Shown piece after piece: positions 29,337 through 37,622 of a DNA stretch of 37,622 bases. Below the pieces are notes generated by a model, which made no database searches, was not told the origin of the DNA, and saw nothing but the letters and a program-made list of their open reading frames with translations. Source of the stretch: Phytophthora quininea (Eukaryota; Oomycota; Peronosporomycetes; Peronosporales; Peronosporaceae); assembly GCA_011947345.1 (NCBI GenBank), contig JAAVTG010000745.1, positions 1 to 37,622 on the forward strand, in the 5' to 3' direction. Both the position numbers and the translations under genes were made by a program. The number at the start of each line of letters is the position of its first letter. The first letter of the stretch is position 1.

Positions 29337-30215
29337 ATGAGTTCGTTCGTTAAGATTGACAATACCTGTTTGGTTCAGGATGGGCTCAATAGCCGATGGC
29401 GATACCAATTCCCTGGATCGTCAGTAAATTTTCAAGACATTGAAGCTTCTATCCAATCGATCAGTCTCTATAATTCTGAATTCAACGTAGATTCGGGTCA
29501 GTTTGCCAACACTACGTTTCAGATTGAGGTACCCACTGGCGCGACTACCCAAACCCTATCGATCAACCTGGCCGATGGCTACTATGCATATACTGATATT
29601 CATAGAAACATTCAAACGGCTCTAGTCAATGCTGGAGCCTATCTAATCGATAATAATGGAAATAATGTCTTCTACATTCAGATCGAAGAGAACTCGACCT
29701 ACTACGCATGTCAGGTTGATTGCTCTACCGTTCCCATTTCGTTGCCTACGGGCTACACGAGACCCGCAACGGGTCTATATTCTTCTGGTGGTACTGGCCT
29801 GCCTACAACAGCTCGCACGCCACGTCTAATCATCAATAATGCTAACTTCGGTTCGCTACTGGGATTCACTGTTGGAACGTATCCAACATCCCCTTCATCA
29901 ACCTCGGTGAGTTTTCTGAGTAATACTATTCCTCAAATCAGCCCATCAAGTTCGTATGTGGTTCGATGTGATCTGATCAAGAATGACTTCGTATCCTCTG
30001 GCGATATCATGACTGTATTTGACAAGGGCGATGCTACGGTCGGGCAACAGATCCAATACTTCCCGTCCCACGAAACCTGGTGCAAGACTCATGATGGTGC
30101 TAGAAGCGCTGTCTCTATCAGCATCTGGAATCAAAATGATCAGCGGGTCAAGTTCAGAGACAATAGCGTCAATATCATGCTATTGCTCCGCAAACGACCT
30201 TCGTATAGACAATAA
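29337..30215 (+). CDS. Minor capsid (penton-like, single jelly roll) protein
   Basis: An intact 292-aa protein. Beta-rich composition with an N-terminal YQFPGSSVNFQDIEASIQSI, then SLYNSEFNV, DGYYAYTDI and a C-terminal HDGARSAVSISIWNQND and MLLLRKRP. This order matches penton proteins of polinton-like viruses, which close the capsid vertices. It lies between the ATPase and the pVI-like gene. TATATAGCA lies 9 nt before the ATG. The opposite gene ends 17 nt away in an AT-rich gap with an A5 run and a T6 run, so the two are convergent. The assignment is by pattern and context; a structure prediction would confirm it. Confidence 0.82.
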   Translation: MSSFVKIDNTCLVQDGLNSRWRYQFPGSSVNFQDIEASIQSISLYNSEFNVDSGQFANTTFQIEVPTGATTQTLSINLADGYYAYTDIHRNIQTALVNAGAYLIDNNGNNVFYIQIEENSTYYACQVDCSTVPISLPTGYTRPATGLYSSGGTGLPTTARTPRLIINNANFGSLLGFTVGTYPTSPSSTSVSFLSNTIPQISPSSSYVVRCDLIKNDFVSSGDIMTVFDKGDATVGQQIQYFPSHETWCKTHDGARSAVSISIWNQNDQRVKFRDNSVNIMLLLRKRPSYRQ

Positions 30216-30232
30216 AAATGTTTTTTAAAAGC

Positions 30233-31000
30233 TCACATTCTAAAGGATCCGGCTTCCATAGGCTTTCCGTGCCTATTCTTACGCATAGCACGAAGTTTTG
30301 CCATATGATCCTTCGCAGCCTGCGATCCCTTGGTAAACTTAGCTCCACGCATCTTAGGCGCTGCCATGCCGACTCCATAACGCTTCTTGATAGCACCTCT
30401 AACACCATGGATAACATCGTGATGTTCCTTCTTGTGAGTCTTAGATACAAGGTATCGCTCACCTGCATCGAGAGCATCAGTAATTAGTCCTTTCGTTTTT
30501 GCATAGCGAAGAGCGTTGCCGGCATGACGCTTGACGTCAGCCATGGTAATACGACCGCCTTCCTCATCCGAATCATACGGATCCTCCTCTACACCAATGC
30601 CCATAAGAGACTTTAGACCCGCTCTTGCTGGACCTGCAAACTCCGGTGCTCCAACCGCCGTTGCAATCGCTGGAACGGCGGCATCGGCTGCCTTCGATAG
30701 CAATCCGCTGCTTTTGGCAAAGTTGAATGCTTTCTTCGCACCATCCCAAATCTTGGACCAAATACTGGATCCAAGGGCTTTCTTGTATCCCTTCTTGATT
30801 TCATGCTTAGTGATGTGAAGTCGGACGCCTTTGCCCGCTCGCTTGGCCTTGAGGGCCTTTTCATGCGATTCGGGATGCAAATGCAGCTTAGCGTTCGATC
30901 CAGCTAATTCAGTAGCTGTTAATGACAATTTGCCAGTTTTTACCGCCTTCCGCAACTTGTGAGCAGGGACATTACTTGAGATGAGTAATTCGCGGTACAT
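30233..31000 (-). CDS. pVI-like basic minor capsid protein
   Basis: An intact 255-aa protein, strongly basic. The N-terminal region has the LRKAVKTGKLSLTATEL and GKGVRLHITKHEIKKGYKKA repeats known from capsid-associated proteins of Mavericks and adenovirus-like viruses. An amphipathic helix follows (GLLSKAADAAVPAIATAVG), as in membrane-lytic pVI. Possible maturation sites for an adenain-type protease are LMGIG (fits [MIL]xGx|G) and EEGGR (fits GG|x). The next gene on the same strand is the protease itself, 25 nt upstream. TAATATATTATC precedes the ATG. The role would be an internal capsid cement or membrane-disrupting protein. Confidence 0.72.
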   Translation of the reverse strand: MYRELLISSNVPAHKLRKAVKTGKLSLTATELAGSNAKLHLHPESHEKALKAKRAGKGVRLHITKHEIKKGYKKALGSSIWSKIWDGAKKAFNFAKSSGLLSKAADAAVPAIATAVGAPEFAGPARAGLKSLMGIGVEEDPYDSDEEGGRITMADVKRHAGNALRYAKTKGLITDALDAGERYLVSKTHKKEHHDVIHGVRGAIKKRYGVGMAAPKMRGAKFTKGSQAAKDHMAKLRAMRKNRHGKPMEAGSFRM

Positions 31001-31024
31001 GATTGATAATATATTAATTCAGAA

Positions 31025-31403
31025 TTAATAAGCTACGAAAATATTTAAATCCTTGAATTTCTTAAACATATCCATTCGTTTGTGTTGCTTCGCGTATAAC
31101 CACAGCATAGACCATACGCCGCAATACTCGCTATAGGTTGATTGTGTCTGAATTTCGTTGTATTTGCTGATCCCATAGTGAGTCGGAGCAGGTTCACCCA
31201 TTGAATCAAATATTCATGGTTGTATACTGCAGTCAATGACCAACAGATTGATTAGGCTTACGTAGAAGGATTAGAAACGAACCTTTCTTCGGAAGGGGAT
31301 ATTTAATTTCGTTTGACTCATAGATAGCATCTAGACAAACACGAAGCTTCTTAGCCAATGCAATGAGGTCGTGATCGCTAGTTATCCCTTTGACGAGTTC
31401 CAT
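31025..31403 (-). CDS. Adenain/Ulp1-like cysteine protease (split by frame slips)
   Basis: The ATG at 31403 gives MELVKGITSDHDLIALAKKL, then GSFLILLRKPNQSVGHW; the frame stops at TGA where a G-run seems one base short (about 31234). The continuing frame shows a second T-run slip near 31208, then an FDSMGEP stretch and a YSEYCGVWSML stretch, ending at 31025. His (GHW), Asp (FDS), Gln and Cys (YCGVW) appear in the order and spacing of adenovirus maturation protease and its Maverick relatives; about 126 aa in total. It processes capsid precursors such as pVI. The gene sits between pVI-like and major capsid genes and has a GATATAG box in the divergent promoter. No single long ORF covers it, so automated annotation would miss it. 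Confidence 0.78.
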
Positions 31404-31454
31404 TTAATTATTTTTCAACCAACTATATCTGTGAGCATATAACTACGATCAACT
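31404..31454. promoter_or_regulatory. Divergent promoter between protease and major capsid genes
   Basis: A 51-nt gap. Toward the capsid gene: GCATATAACTA, 11 nt before the ATG. Toward the protease: GATATAGTTGG, about 18 nt before its ATG. Both match the element's box. Confidence 0.5.
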
Positions 31455-33186
31455 ATGTCGAACGATACGCAACTCGCTGATCAATTTCTATACCAATCGT
31501 CGCTTAAGAGCGACCCTACCATCAAGGTATCCAGCCGTAAGCAACTGTCTTGGGTTACCGATATTAATCAGGGTAGCTATGCTAACGGTATTATCACTCT
31601 AGATGGTACCTCGCAGCTGAATGGTGCTGAAGGATTCGCTTGCCTTCGCGATGGTTATCTAATGCTACCTTACAAGGTATCGATGTCTAACACGGGTAGT
31701 ACCGGTCAAACATTTGCTGCAGCCGCCAACCGCATGTCGCTAGGATTGAAGACGGGAGTATGGAACGTGATTGATTCGATGAGTCTAGAATTGAATGGCA
31801 AGTCCGTTATCAGCATGGTTGACTATGCTCTATTTGCCAACAATCTTCGTGCTCAGTTCGAAACCTCGAAGGACTATATTGAAAAGCATGGAGCTTCAAC
31901 GTATCTATTCCCTGATAGTGTTGGTTCGCTTCAGTGGTCGGCTACTGGTAGCGCGTATGGTGATGGCTACACTAACACCACTGTCGACCAAACTAAGAAG
32001 TTTACAACTAGCGTAGATGGTTCGCTATCTGAACCAACCAATGATGGTTTCCTAAAGCGTCTTCTAGCAAACCCTCAGACGGTTCCTGTTAGTGGTTCTA
32101 CTAACGGTTGGCCGACGCTTGCTTCTGGCGTAGGTAAGACTCTCGCTAATCAGCTTGGAAAGGGTGCGTTCGTACCTGGCAGTACCGCTGTTAATGCTGT
32201 TGCTGGTACATGGCATTTCATGTTGAAGATCAAGCTCACGTCTATCCATCCGATCTTCAAGGAAATTGATTTGATGGCAAACCCTCAGATCAAGATGCGC
32301 CTTCGTATCAATCAGGGATACTCGTTTATCACCACTGGCACCGGTACAATGTCGCTAGCATCGACGACGCTTACTAGTGGTCAGACTTGTCCTATCATGG
32401 TTGCTGGTTGTGCGACGGGTCAGCCCAATGCTGGTGTTATTAATGCTACAGCTGGTCAGATGACGGTTGCTTGGGGCGCGATCACCAACTACCTCGAGCC
32501 TACCGTTGATGGATCTATCTTCCCTTTTACGACCTCGCGCCTATACGTTCCGTTTGTATATCTAGAGAACCCTCAGGCCCTTATTAGTAAGCCGAACAAG
32601 ACCGTTCGATACCTCAACTACTACCCTCAGTGGTTCTATCAGCGTGCTGGTACGGGTGTATCTGGTGGTCAGCAGAATGTAAGCTTTGACCTTCAGCTGA
32701 GCGCTTCGCTCAAGAACGCTAAGTATGTAGCGGTTCTTCCTTTTGCTGAGACGTCTAGCGGAAACTACGCATCGGCAACTGTTCAGCAGTATCAGTTGCC
32801 TTTCGATTCGGCTCCGTGGACTCTACAGCCCGGGTCGTCGATCCGCAGCTTCAACGTCCGCGTAGGCTCTGGTCAGGTATTTAACCTCGCTCAGGACTTT
32901 GATTTCCAACAATTTTCGGATGAAGTATCGAAGATCTCGGCGATCAACGGTGATCAGTCTCGTGAGTTGGCAAACGGTATTCTTGATTCTCGTACGTGGA
33001 GCTCTACTCGCGTGTGCTGATTGCTGACGTATCCCGCCTAACTGAGAAGGATGTTCCCAGGCCATGCAGATCGTTGGTGTCAACGCCTCGTGCCAGGGTA
33101 CGAATCTCCTTGTTCTTGTAGCTCATGAGAATGAGATGACGTTCAATCGCTTGACAGGAGAGGTACTTGACTATCAAGCAAACTAA
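31455..33186 (+). CDS. MCP: Major capsid protein (double jelly roll)
   Basis: The ATG at 31455 starts MSNDTQLADQFLYQSSLKSD. The frame runs to 33020, but coding clearly continues in shifted frames to the TAA at 33184-33186, giving about 577 aa, the usual Maverick/polinton-like size. Signature stretches: GWPTLASG, EIDLMANPQIKMRLRINQGY, YPQWFYQRAG, FDSAPWTLQPGSSIRSFNV, LIADVSRLTEKDVP and VGVNASCQGTNLLVLV. The breaks lie at a GG near 32997 and a CCC near 33056; both are one-base slips. The gene has higher GC and more regular codon use than neighbouring viral genes, as expected for the most abundant virion protein. It builds the trimeric hexon-like capsomers. Confidence 0.9.
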
Positions 33187-33331
33187 GTTAATACGATTAG
33201 CATCTCAGCCACTCGCAAGCAATTCACTTACCACCATATATTTTCTGAGTTCCCGCTGGGTGTAAGTCTAATTAATTAATAAAATTTGAAATTGTTTTCA
33301 TGGGTATGTATATAGACTACCCCTGATAATA

Positions 33332-33644
33332 ATGAGTGCAACACTAAGTTTTGGCAAGCATAAGTCGAAGACGATCGAAGACGTATATACTTCTGATCCT
33401 GGCTACTGCCGCTGGCTGTTGAATCAAAAGATTTTGATTGATTCCAATCCTGACATTGCTGAATTCTTGAAGTCCAAATTCACTAACGATGATGGATCGT
33501 TCCTAATGACCTTTGGTAAGTACAAGGGGAAGACCATTAAGCAGATCCAAGCTATCGATGATAAGTACATCGGGTGGATGAAAAAATGACTTCATTAATG
33601 AGAAGATGCCCAAGCTGAAGGCTGCTATTGATGAGCTGGTTTAG
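33332..33644 (+). CDS. Protein with two exonuclease-X C-terminal-like repeats
   Basis: Two copies of a short module, LSFGKHKSKTIEDVYTSDPG...CRWLLNQ and MTFGKYKGKTIKQIQAID...YIGWM, resemble the small domain found at the C-terminus of exonuclease X-like proteins and as free-standing proteins in viruses. The frame stops at 33589 after an A6 run (33581-33586). One lost base would extend it to the TAG at 33642-33644, two nucleotides before the convergent gene's stop. TATATAGAC lies upstream of the ATG. It probably binds nucleic acid or a replication partner; no catalytic domain is present. Confidence 0.65.
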
Positions 33645-33646
33645 GT

Positions 33647-33998
33647 TCACAAGGTAATTTTTTTGATAAAAAATACTGATGTATTTAATTCTTTTAACCC
33701 ATTCAATTTCATCGATTGTTCGAGCCCTCCATAATTGAGAAGAAGGCATTGATGACGCCCACACTTTATGCTTAGGAAAAGTACAATGATGAGCATAGTT
33801 CCATCGTTTCATTCTCTTACCACAAGGGCAATCAATGTCTTCGTGTAATAGAGACTTAAAAATCTTATTCATCATTTCCGCGGCTTTATCAACATCGGAT
33901 ACAGCTTCAGGAAACTTTGAAATTGGATGTTTGCTACATCGATCTTTTGATTTTGTCTTATCGCATACTTTACCATTTTTCATCACGTAGTTGCACAT
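33647..33998 (-). CDS. Small Cys/His (zinc-binding) viral protein, paralogue of the 22890 protein
   Basis: The ATG at 33998 (MCNYVMKNGKVCDKTKSKD) lies just after TATATATAC. The N-terminal module is C-x9-C-x7-C-x2-H; a second cluster (CPCGKRMKRW...HHC) follows near residue 60. The C-terminus WVKRIKYIS is followed by a T6 run and an A7 run. A one-base slip there gives a stop at 33647, so the gene would end 2 nt from its convergent neighbour. The open frame upstream of this ATG runs through the terminal repeat to 34310 and is not needed. It is the last gene before the right terminus. Function unknown; DNA or RNA binding is plausible. Confidence 0.65.
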
Positions 33999-34089
33999 CG
34001 TATATATACTTAGTAGTTTAAGCATTAGAATCAAATCATTTTGTATCGGATTATTTTGTTTGCCCTCCGAACCTTCGACAGGTTCTGTT

Positions 34090-34248
34090 GTGCTCGGAGG
34101 TGTGGAGGAGCCCTCCTTCGCACCAGGAGCTGCTAGCGGTGGTGTCGATGAAAGTGTCAGCTGTCGCAGGAGAAGCTTTAGCCCTACTCTCGTTGGTAAA
34201 TTACGGTCAGGAAAAAACTGACGGTGTAATGTTCCAGTAGTTACTACT
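34090..34248 (-). repeat. Right terminal inverted repeat
   Basis: The reverse complement starts AGTAGTAACTACTGGAAC and matches 15005-15165 imperfectly. The shared blocks are listed at the left repeat. It ends at 34248 immediately before GGCGTC. Bases 33999-34089 are AT-rich and hold no gene. Confidence 0.85.
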
Positions 34249-34254
34249 GGCGTC
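34249..34254. repeat. Target-site duplication GGCGTC, right
   Basis: Same six bases as 14999-15004, placed directly after the right terminus. Confidence 0.9.
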
Positions 34255-34564
34255 CCAGTTGACGCAATTCGTGAAGAACGCCAAGGCCACGAGGGATTAC
34301 AGCTCGGCATTGTCCAAGATCGACGACATTGAAACGAAGATCAAGGCCGTGGCCGGCATGGATGTTGCATTGGAAAAGGTGCAAAAGACCAAGTTCTACC
34401 TCTGGTTCAAGATGGGCAGCGTGCCAGCGGGTGTCACGGCTGCCGAGAAGTCTACCTACGAGGCATTCGTCTATAATATCAAATTCGTCAAGGCCGCCTG
34501 GGTAAAAGAGAAGAACGCCGCCGGCGCACATGCCTGTATCGCACACTGGCGGGTGGGCTGTTAG
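34249..34564 (+). pseudogene. RxLR effector gene 2, 3' half, displaced by the element
   Basis: Homologous to the C-terminal half of RxLR gene 1 and open to TAG at 34562-34564. It has no start, signal peptide or RxLR motif because those lie on the other side of the element. The first 20 or so nucleotides (34249-34268) differ from gene 1; after that the two are almost identical. This places the junction of the later tandem duplication (crossover or conversion) at about 34,269. Confidence 0.9.
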
Positions 34565-35563
34565 CGGTGCCTAGAGTTGCTTGTTCTTCCGCTTGCATGT
34601 CAATTGACTAATGCACAATATCTTGTCCGAGTAAATGCTGCACCTGGTTGTGTAAGGTCAACGATTCCGATCAGAGTCCACTTCGCCTGTAACTTTGACG
34701 TTGGCGAACGTAACTAACACATGTACGAGCTTCTTCCTGCGACCAGGTCGTGCGGTACCGCGTTTTCGCCACTTCTGCACTTCCCTCCGTCTCAGCAGTG
34801 GCTGTTGATACATTTTGTCCACAGTTCTAGGGCCAAAAGAAAATGAAAGTTGAAACGAAGTGCGCTGCTAACCAGTCAAGCAAGGTGTCTGATGCGACCT
34901 GAGCACGTTCGCTGTTCGTCTGCGCAGAAGGAGTGCGCTTATTGTGAGGCTACAGTTGACGGTGTCTCCTGCATCGGATCAGAATCATTAGTCGATTAGC
35001 TTCCAGTAGCTAACCAGCCATGAAAATCCACTTCATTCTGCTTCTTGTGCACTGAGAACACCTCCGTGGCGGTCTATGAAAGCACTGTGTTGTTTGCAAA
35101 ACACCGTGTACAGTCTGGTCACCACCACTTCAGTATGACCAGACCCTGACAACTTCTCGTCGATGCTGTTGCTCGTAGCATAGCTAGACTGTAAGGCAAA
35201 CACTACAACCCGCGTGTTGGAAAATTATTCACGGAAAGTAAACTCGTTGAGTACAGTGTGTATCTCTACAGTTGAGTCTTCTCGATTGACGTTTACGGCG
35301 ATACAGGTTGCAGTGCTCAATCAGTGAAAACGTCCAGTCAGCAACTGCGACGGGCTGCCACGCCAAATCTGTGCATAACTTGAGCTTACGCCTTCTTGCT
35401 GCACAGCTTCACCAGATCGACTTGCAGTGTCCGTATCTGATCTTCGAAATGATGTCAAACCAGGATCGGCATTCGCTCTAATGTACGCGACGACCGCTGG
35501 TCATTGACTACCGTCGAAACAGAAGCCATTCTTCAATTTGCCAAGTCCTCAGTAGCCGCAGCA
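34565..35563. other. Effector intergenic spacer, copy 2
   Basis: Near-identical to 13,829-14,819; a 4-nt deletion near 34,717 is one of the few differences. No gene recognised. Confidence 0.7.
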
Positions 35564-35747
35564 ATGAGTCGACTGTTTCTGCTGTTTATCGCAGCTCTGC
35601 TTGCCACCACCACCATCACTGACGCTGCCAGAAGTCTGCGGTCCACCGACACCACAACCACCGACGAAGAGCGGGAGTCTTCTCAGACTTCGCTGCTCCC
35701 CTCGTGGCGTTGGTCAAATCAAACGAAGAATTGCATCCATTGGCGTC
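35564..35747 (+). pseudogene. RxLR effector gene 3, 5' half, interrupted by second element copy
   Basis: Same signal peptide and RSLR as gene 2. A G-run is one base shorter here (GGG at 35672-35674 against GGGG in gene 2), which shifts the frame just after the EER. It ends at GGCGTC (35742-35747), immediately before another element left end. The identical insertion point shows that it is a duplicate of the gene 2 disruption and not an independent insertion. Confidence 0.88.
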
Positions 35748-37622
35748 AGTAGTATCTACTAGAGCAGGACTCCGCCAGTTTTTTCCTTCCCGTAATTTAC
35801 CAGCGAGAGTAGGTTTAAAGCTTCCTGAATGTCAACCGTTGAGAACAGCGACAACACCGCTAAATGGTGTCTGGTGCGAAGGAGGCCTCCACATGTCCAA
35901 GCACCGCAAATACCAACTCAGGGATTACAAGCAAAAGGAAGTTTCCGCACTGCCTCGTCATTGGTTAAAATCTGACACACCTTTGTCCCGCTTAAATACG
36001 AACCGAGATTCTCCCTTCTTCCACATTCCAGACTTCGCCGGCTCAAGAGGAGATGGTGAAGCTCTTCTGTGCGATCGTTGGGAAGGCGGGCAGCGTGTTT
36101 GAGGTGGATATCGACGATGGCGCGTCGGTTGCTGCGTTGAAGAAGGCGATCAAGGAGGAGAATGAAGACATCCAGTGTCCTGCCGTGAGCTGCAGCTCTT
36201 CCTGGCGAAGCAGCCCGTCAAAGATGAGGGCGGCAAAGAGGTCGTCCCTGTTTACCGCCCTTCTGCGGAGGAAATGAAGGAGGAAAGTCTCAAGTGGCTC
36301 CCAGACGAACATCGGGCTGCTCTGAAGCTGGTGAAAGGAGAATCCGATGACTACATCAATGCGCTGACGGCCGGAGAACCGATTCTGGGCTCAAAGACCT
36401 TAACAACGTGGTTCTACACGAAGAACAACATGGAGCTTCCATCCATTGAGCAAGTTCACGTGCTGGTGGTGGTTCCGGATCAGCAGTCGGTTTCTGCTGT
36501 GGCGGCCGTTTCGATCAAGAAGAGAAAGCTTGCTGAAATTAGCGACTTGATTACACCATCTTCTTTCGCAAAATGTAAGGAGTGGCAGTTGGGTGAAATG
36601 GTTGAAGAAACTCAATGGCCAGATTGAGTGTCATCGCGTTGAACGTTCTGACGACGAAACGCCGATTCCGGTTGTGCTCCTAAACAAAACGTTTGCAAGA
36701 TTTGAGGAAAACTGCAAGGTGATCAAGTTTAGTCAGAACGACTGTGAATTTGTGAGCAAGTTGTGCCATGGCTTGTCCACTCCATACGACAGCGAAGCAA
36801 CATTTGCAGAGAAAGCGCGGCAATTGCTAACAGCATACCTGCTCGGTGACAATCCAGTATCGACGATCACCCCGGCAACTGTTAATGGCTCAGTGTCAGA
36901 TGGCTCCTATCGTTTTGGAGAGACACTGCTACTTAATTTGGAATGTAAACTCCAAAAAGGAGACGGTGGTGGAGATCCGACAATGCAGAACGTTGCATAC
37001 TACATTAAGAACTTGCCATTCGTGATCGACCGTCAATTTCCATGTTTCTTGGTGGATATCTGCGGACCGTTCATGAGTGTGTTTGGAATTGTAAACACGA
37101 GCGACGAAGATGCGATTTGCGAGCCTCTAGTCATGAGCTTCCCGCTACTTTTTCGACAACGAGTGGTTGATGGTATCGTTGGCACGTATGTGCGCATCCT
37201 TGAAGGCTGCTGTCCAGGAGCTGACGAATTTGTGCTACGAGCTCAGTGCTAGTCGTCAAAACCGTGCGTTTGGTCTGCATTCAACTACTCTCGATCGACT
37301 AAGATTCCCATATAAAGATTCTGTCGAACGCAACGGCGCGGACATCTCATTTCAGTATTTGGAAGTGGTGCAGCGGTTTGTTTTCAAGGGGCATCACGCT
37401 GGAAATAACGTTATCATCAAGTTCGCCAAGCGGTACGGGAGGGAAGTCCATGATTATTGTTCAAGCGCTGGATTTGCTCCCAAACTGCTGTTCTGCGAAT
37501 TTTTACCTAATGGTTGGGTATTCGTCGTTATGGAGCAACTTCCATTGTGTCCCCTTCGTCAGGCCAATGGCATGATAGTTCGTGATCAACTGCTGAAGAT
37601 CGAAAGCACTCTAAAAGATGGA
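35748..37622. mobile_element. Second Maverick copy, left end only (runs off the window)
   Basis: Starts AGTAGTATCTACT (one mismatch to copy A), contains the left terminal repeat and most of the CRN, then leaves the window. Whether the viral genes follow cannot be seen. Confidence 0.8.
36053..37622 (+). CDS. Crinkler (CRN) effector, copy B, broken and incomplete
   Basis: Same architecture as copy A (header, LFLAK, HVLVVVP, kinase-like domain), truncated by the window before the HGDLRxHN loop. Breaks: one base missing near 36,183 just before the LFLAK motif, the shared break near 36,603-36,611, and a T-run of five at 37,149-37,153 (six in copy A). The break shared by both copies predates the duplication, whereas the run-length differences arose later or are sequencing errors. 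Confidence 0.82.

Larger units (their letters stand above)
15005..34248. mobile_element. Maverick/Polinton (integrated polinton-like virus), 19.24 kb, with CRN cargo
   Basis: The ends are 5'-AGTAGTAACTACT and its inverse, with imperfect inverted repeats of about 160 bp and a 6-bp target duplication. These match the AG-start and 6-bp rule of Mavericks. Inside are protein-primed PolB, DD35E chromodomain integrase, packaging ATPase, adenain-like protease, major capsid, penton-like protein, pVI-like protein, S74 fibre and small genes: a complete replication and virion gene set. The first 2.1 kb inside the left repeat holds a CRN effector. Bases from about 17,112 to 34,000 are AT-rich compared with both the CRN and the host flanks. 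Most core genes have only homopolymer slips, so the element may be recent and possibly functional. A second copy begins at 35,748. Confidence 0.92.
34269..37622 (+). repeat. Tandem duplication unit, second copy (truncated by window end)
   Basis: This segment repeats 13,521-16,886 with few changes. Examples: G4 versus G3 in the EER codons (14,929 versus 35,672), A-run and T-run length differences, a missing base before LFLAK, and a small cluster of substitutions near 36,141-36,160. The boundary at 34,269 lies inside the RxLR 3' half. Confidence 0.95.

Noticed and set aside
15005..34248. LTR retrotransposon, because of the integrase and chromodomain
   Set aside because: No reverse transcriptase, gag or direct long terminal repeats; the ends are inverted, and PolB, capsid and ATPase genes identify a Maverick.
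33999..34310. Extending the minus-strand Cys/His protein through the terminal repeat
   Set aside because: The promoter box lies immediately before ATG 33998, and the extension would cross the element boundary into the RxLR gene.
1..37622. CRISPR arrays, tRNA or rRNA genes
   Set aside because: No regularly spaced repeats, no cloverleaf with conserved TTCGANNC box in context, and no rRNA-like sequence seen.

Overview
This is nuclear DNA of a plant-pathogenic oomycete, most likely Phytophthora. It holds RxLR-type secreted effector genes (RSLR followed by EER) and a Crinkler (CRN) gene with the LFLAK and HVLVVVP motifs, next to ordinary eukaryotic housekeeping genes with roughly 60-nt introns (SUV3 mitochondrial RNA helicase, UTP25 ribosome-biogenesis factor).

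Layout. 1-11.9 kb is host housekeeping territory: a decayed zinc-finger gene, an unidentified partial frame, SUV3 (-), a multi-pass membrane protein (+), UTP25 (-) and a coiled-coil protein (+). 12.1-15.0 kb is an effector patch: a decayed RxLR-like gene, RxLR gene 1, and the 5' half of RxLR gene 2. 15,005-34,248 is a 19.24-kb Maverick/Polinton-type element (an integrated polinton-like virus). It has imperfect terminal inverted repeats of about 160 bp that begin 5'-AG, flanked by a 6-bp target-site duplication GGCGTC. It is inserted inside RxLR gene 2, whose 3' half resumes at 34,249. From about 34,269 to the window end the sequence repeats 13,521-16,886 almost exactly, including the spacer, a third RxLR 5' half, the same element insertion point and the start of a second CRN. 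So a unit of about 20.7 kb (effector spacer + effector 5' half + element) is tandemly duplicated.

The element carries the full Polinton core: protein-primed PolB with an internal HNH-like module, a DD35E chromodomain integrase, a packaging ATPase, an adenain-like cysteine protease (split by frame slips, so not visible as one ORF), double-jelly-roll major capsid, penton-like minor capsid and a pVI-like basic capsid protein. It also has a receptor-fibre-like protein with a peptidase S74 chaperone and several small accessory genes. Nearly all of these genes have a TATATAG-like box just before the ATG, and three intergenic gaps look like divergent promoters. The left 2.1 kb of the element, inside the left TIR, carries a CRN effector with a kinase-like C-terminus as apparent cargo; its base composition resembles the host effectors and not the AT-rich viral genes.

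The main observation is therefore a virus-like transposon that carries one effector (CRN), has disrupted another (RxLR), and has been multiplied by recombination between RxLR paralogues. Caution: many genes, host and viral, are broken by one-base slips in homopolymer runs, and near-identical copies differ in run length. Many breaks are therefore probably sequencing or assembly errors, and the element could be much more intact than it looks.
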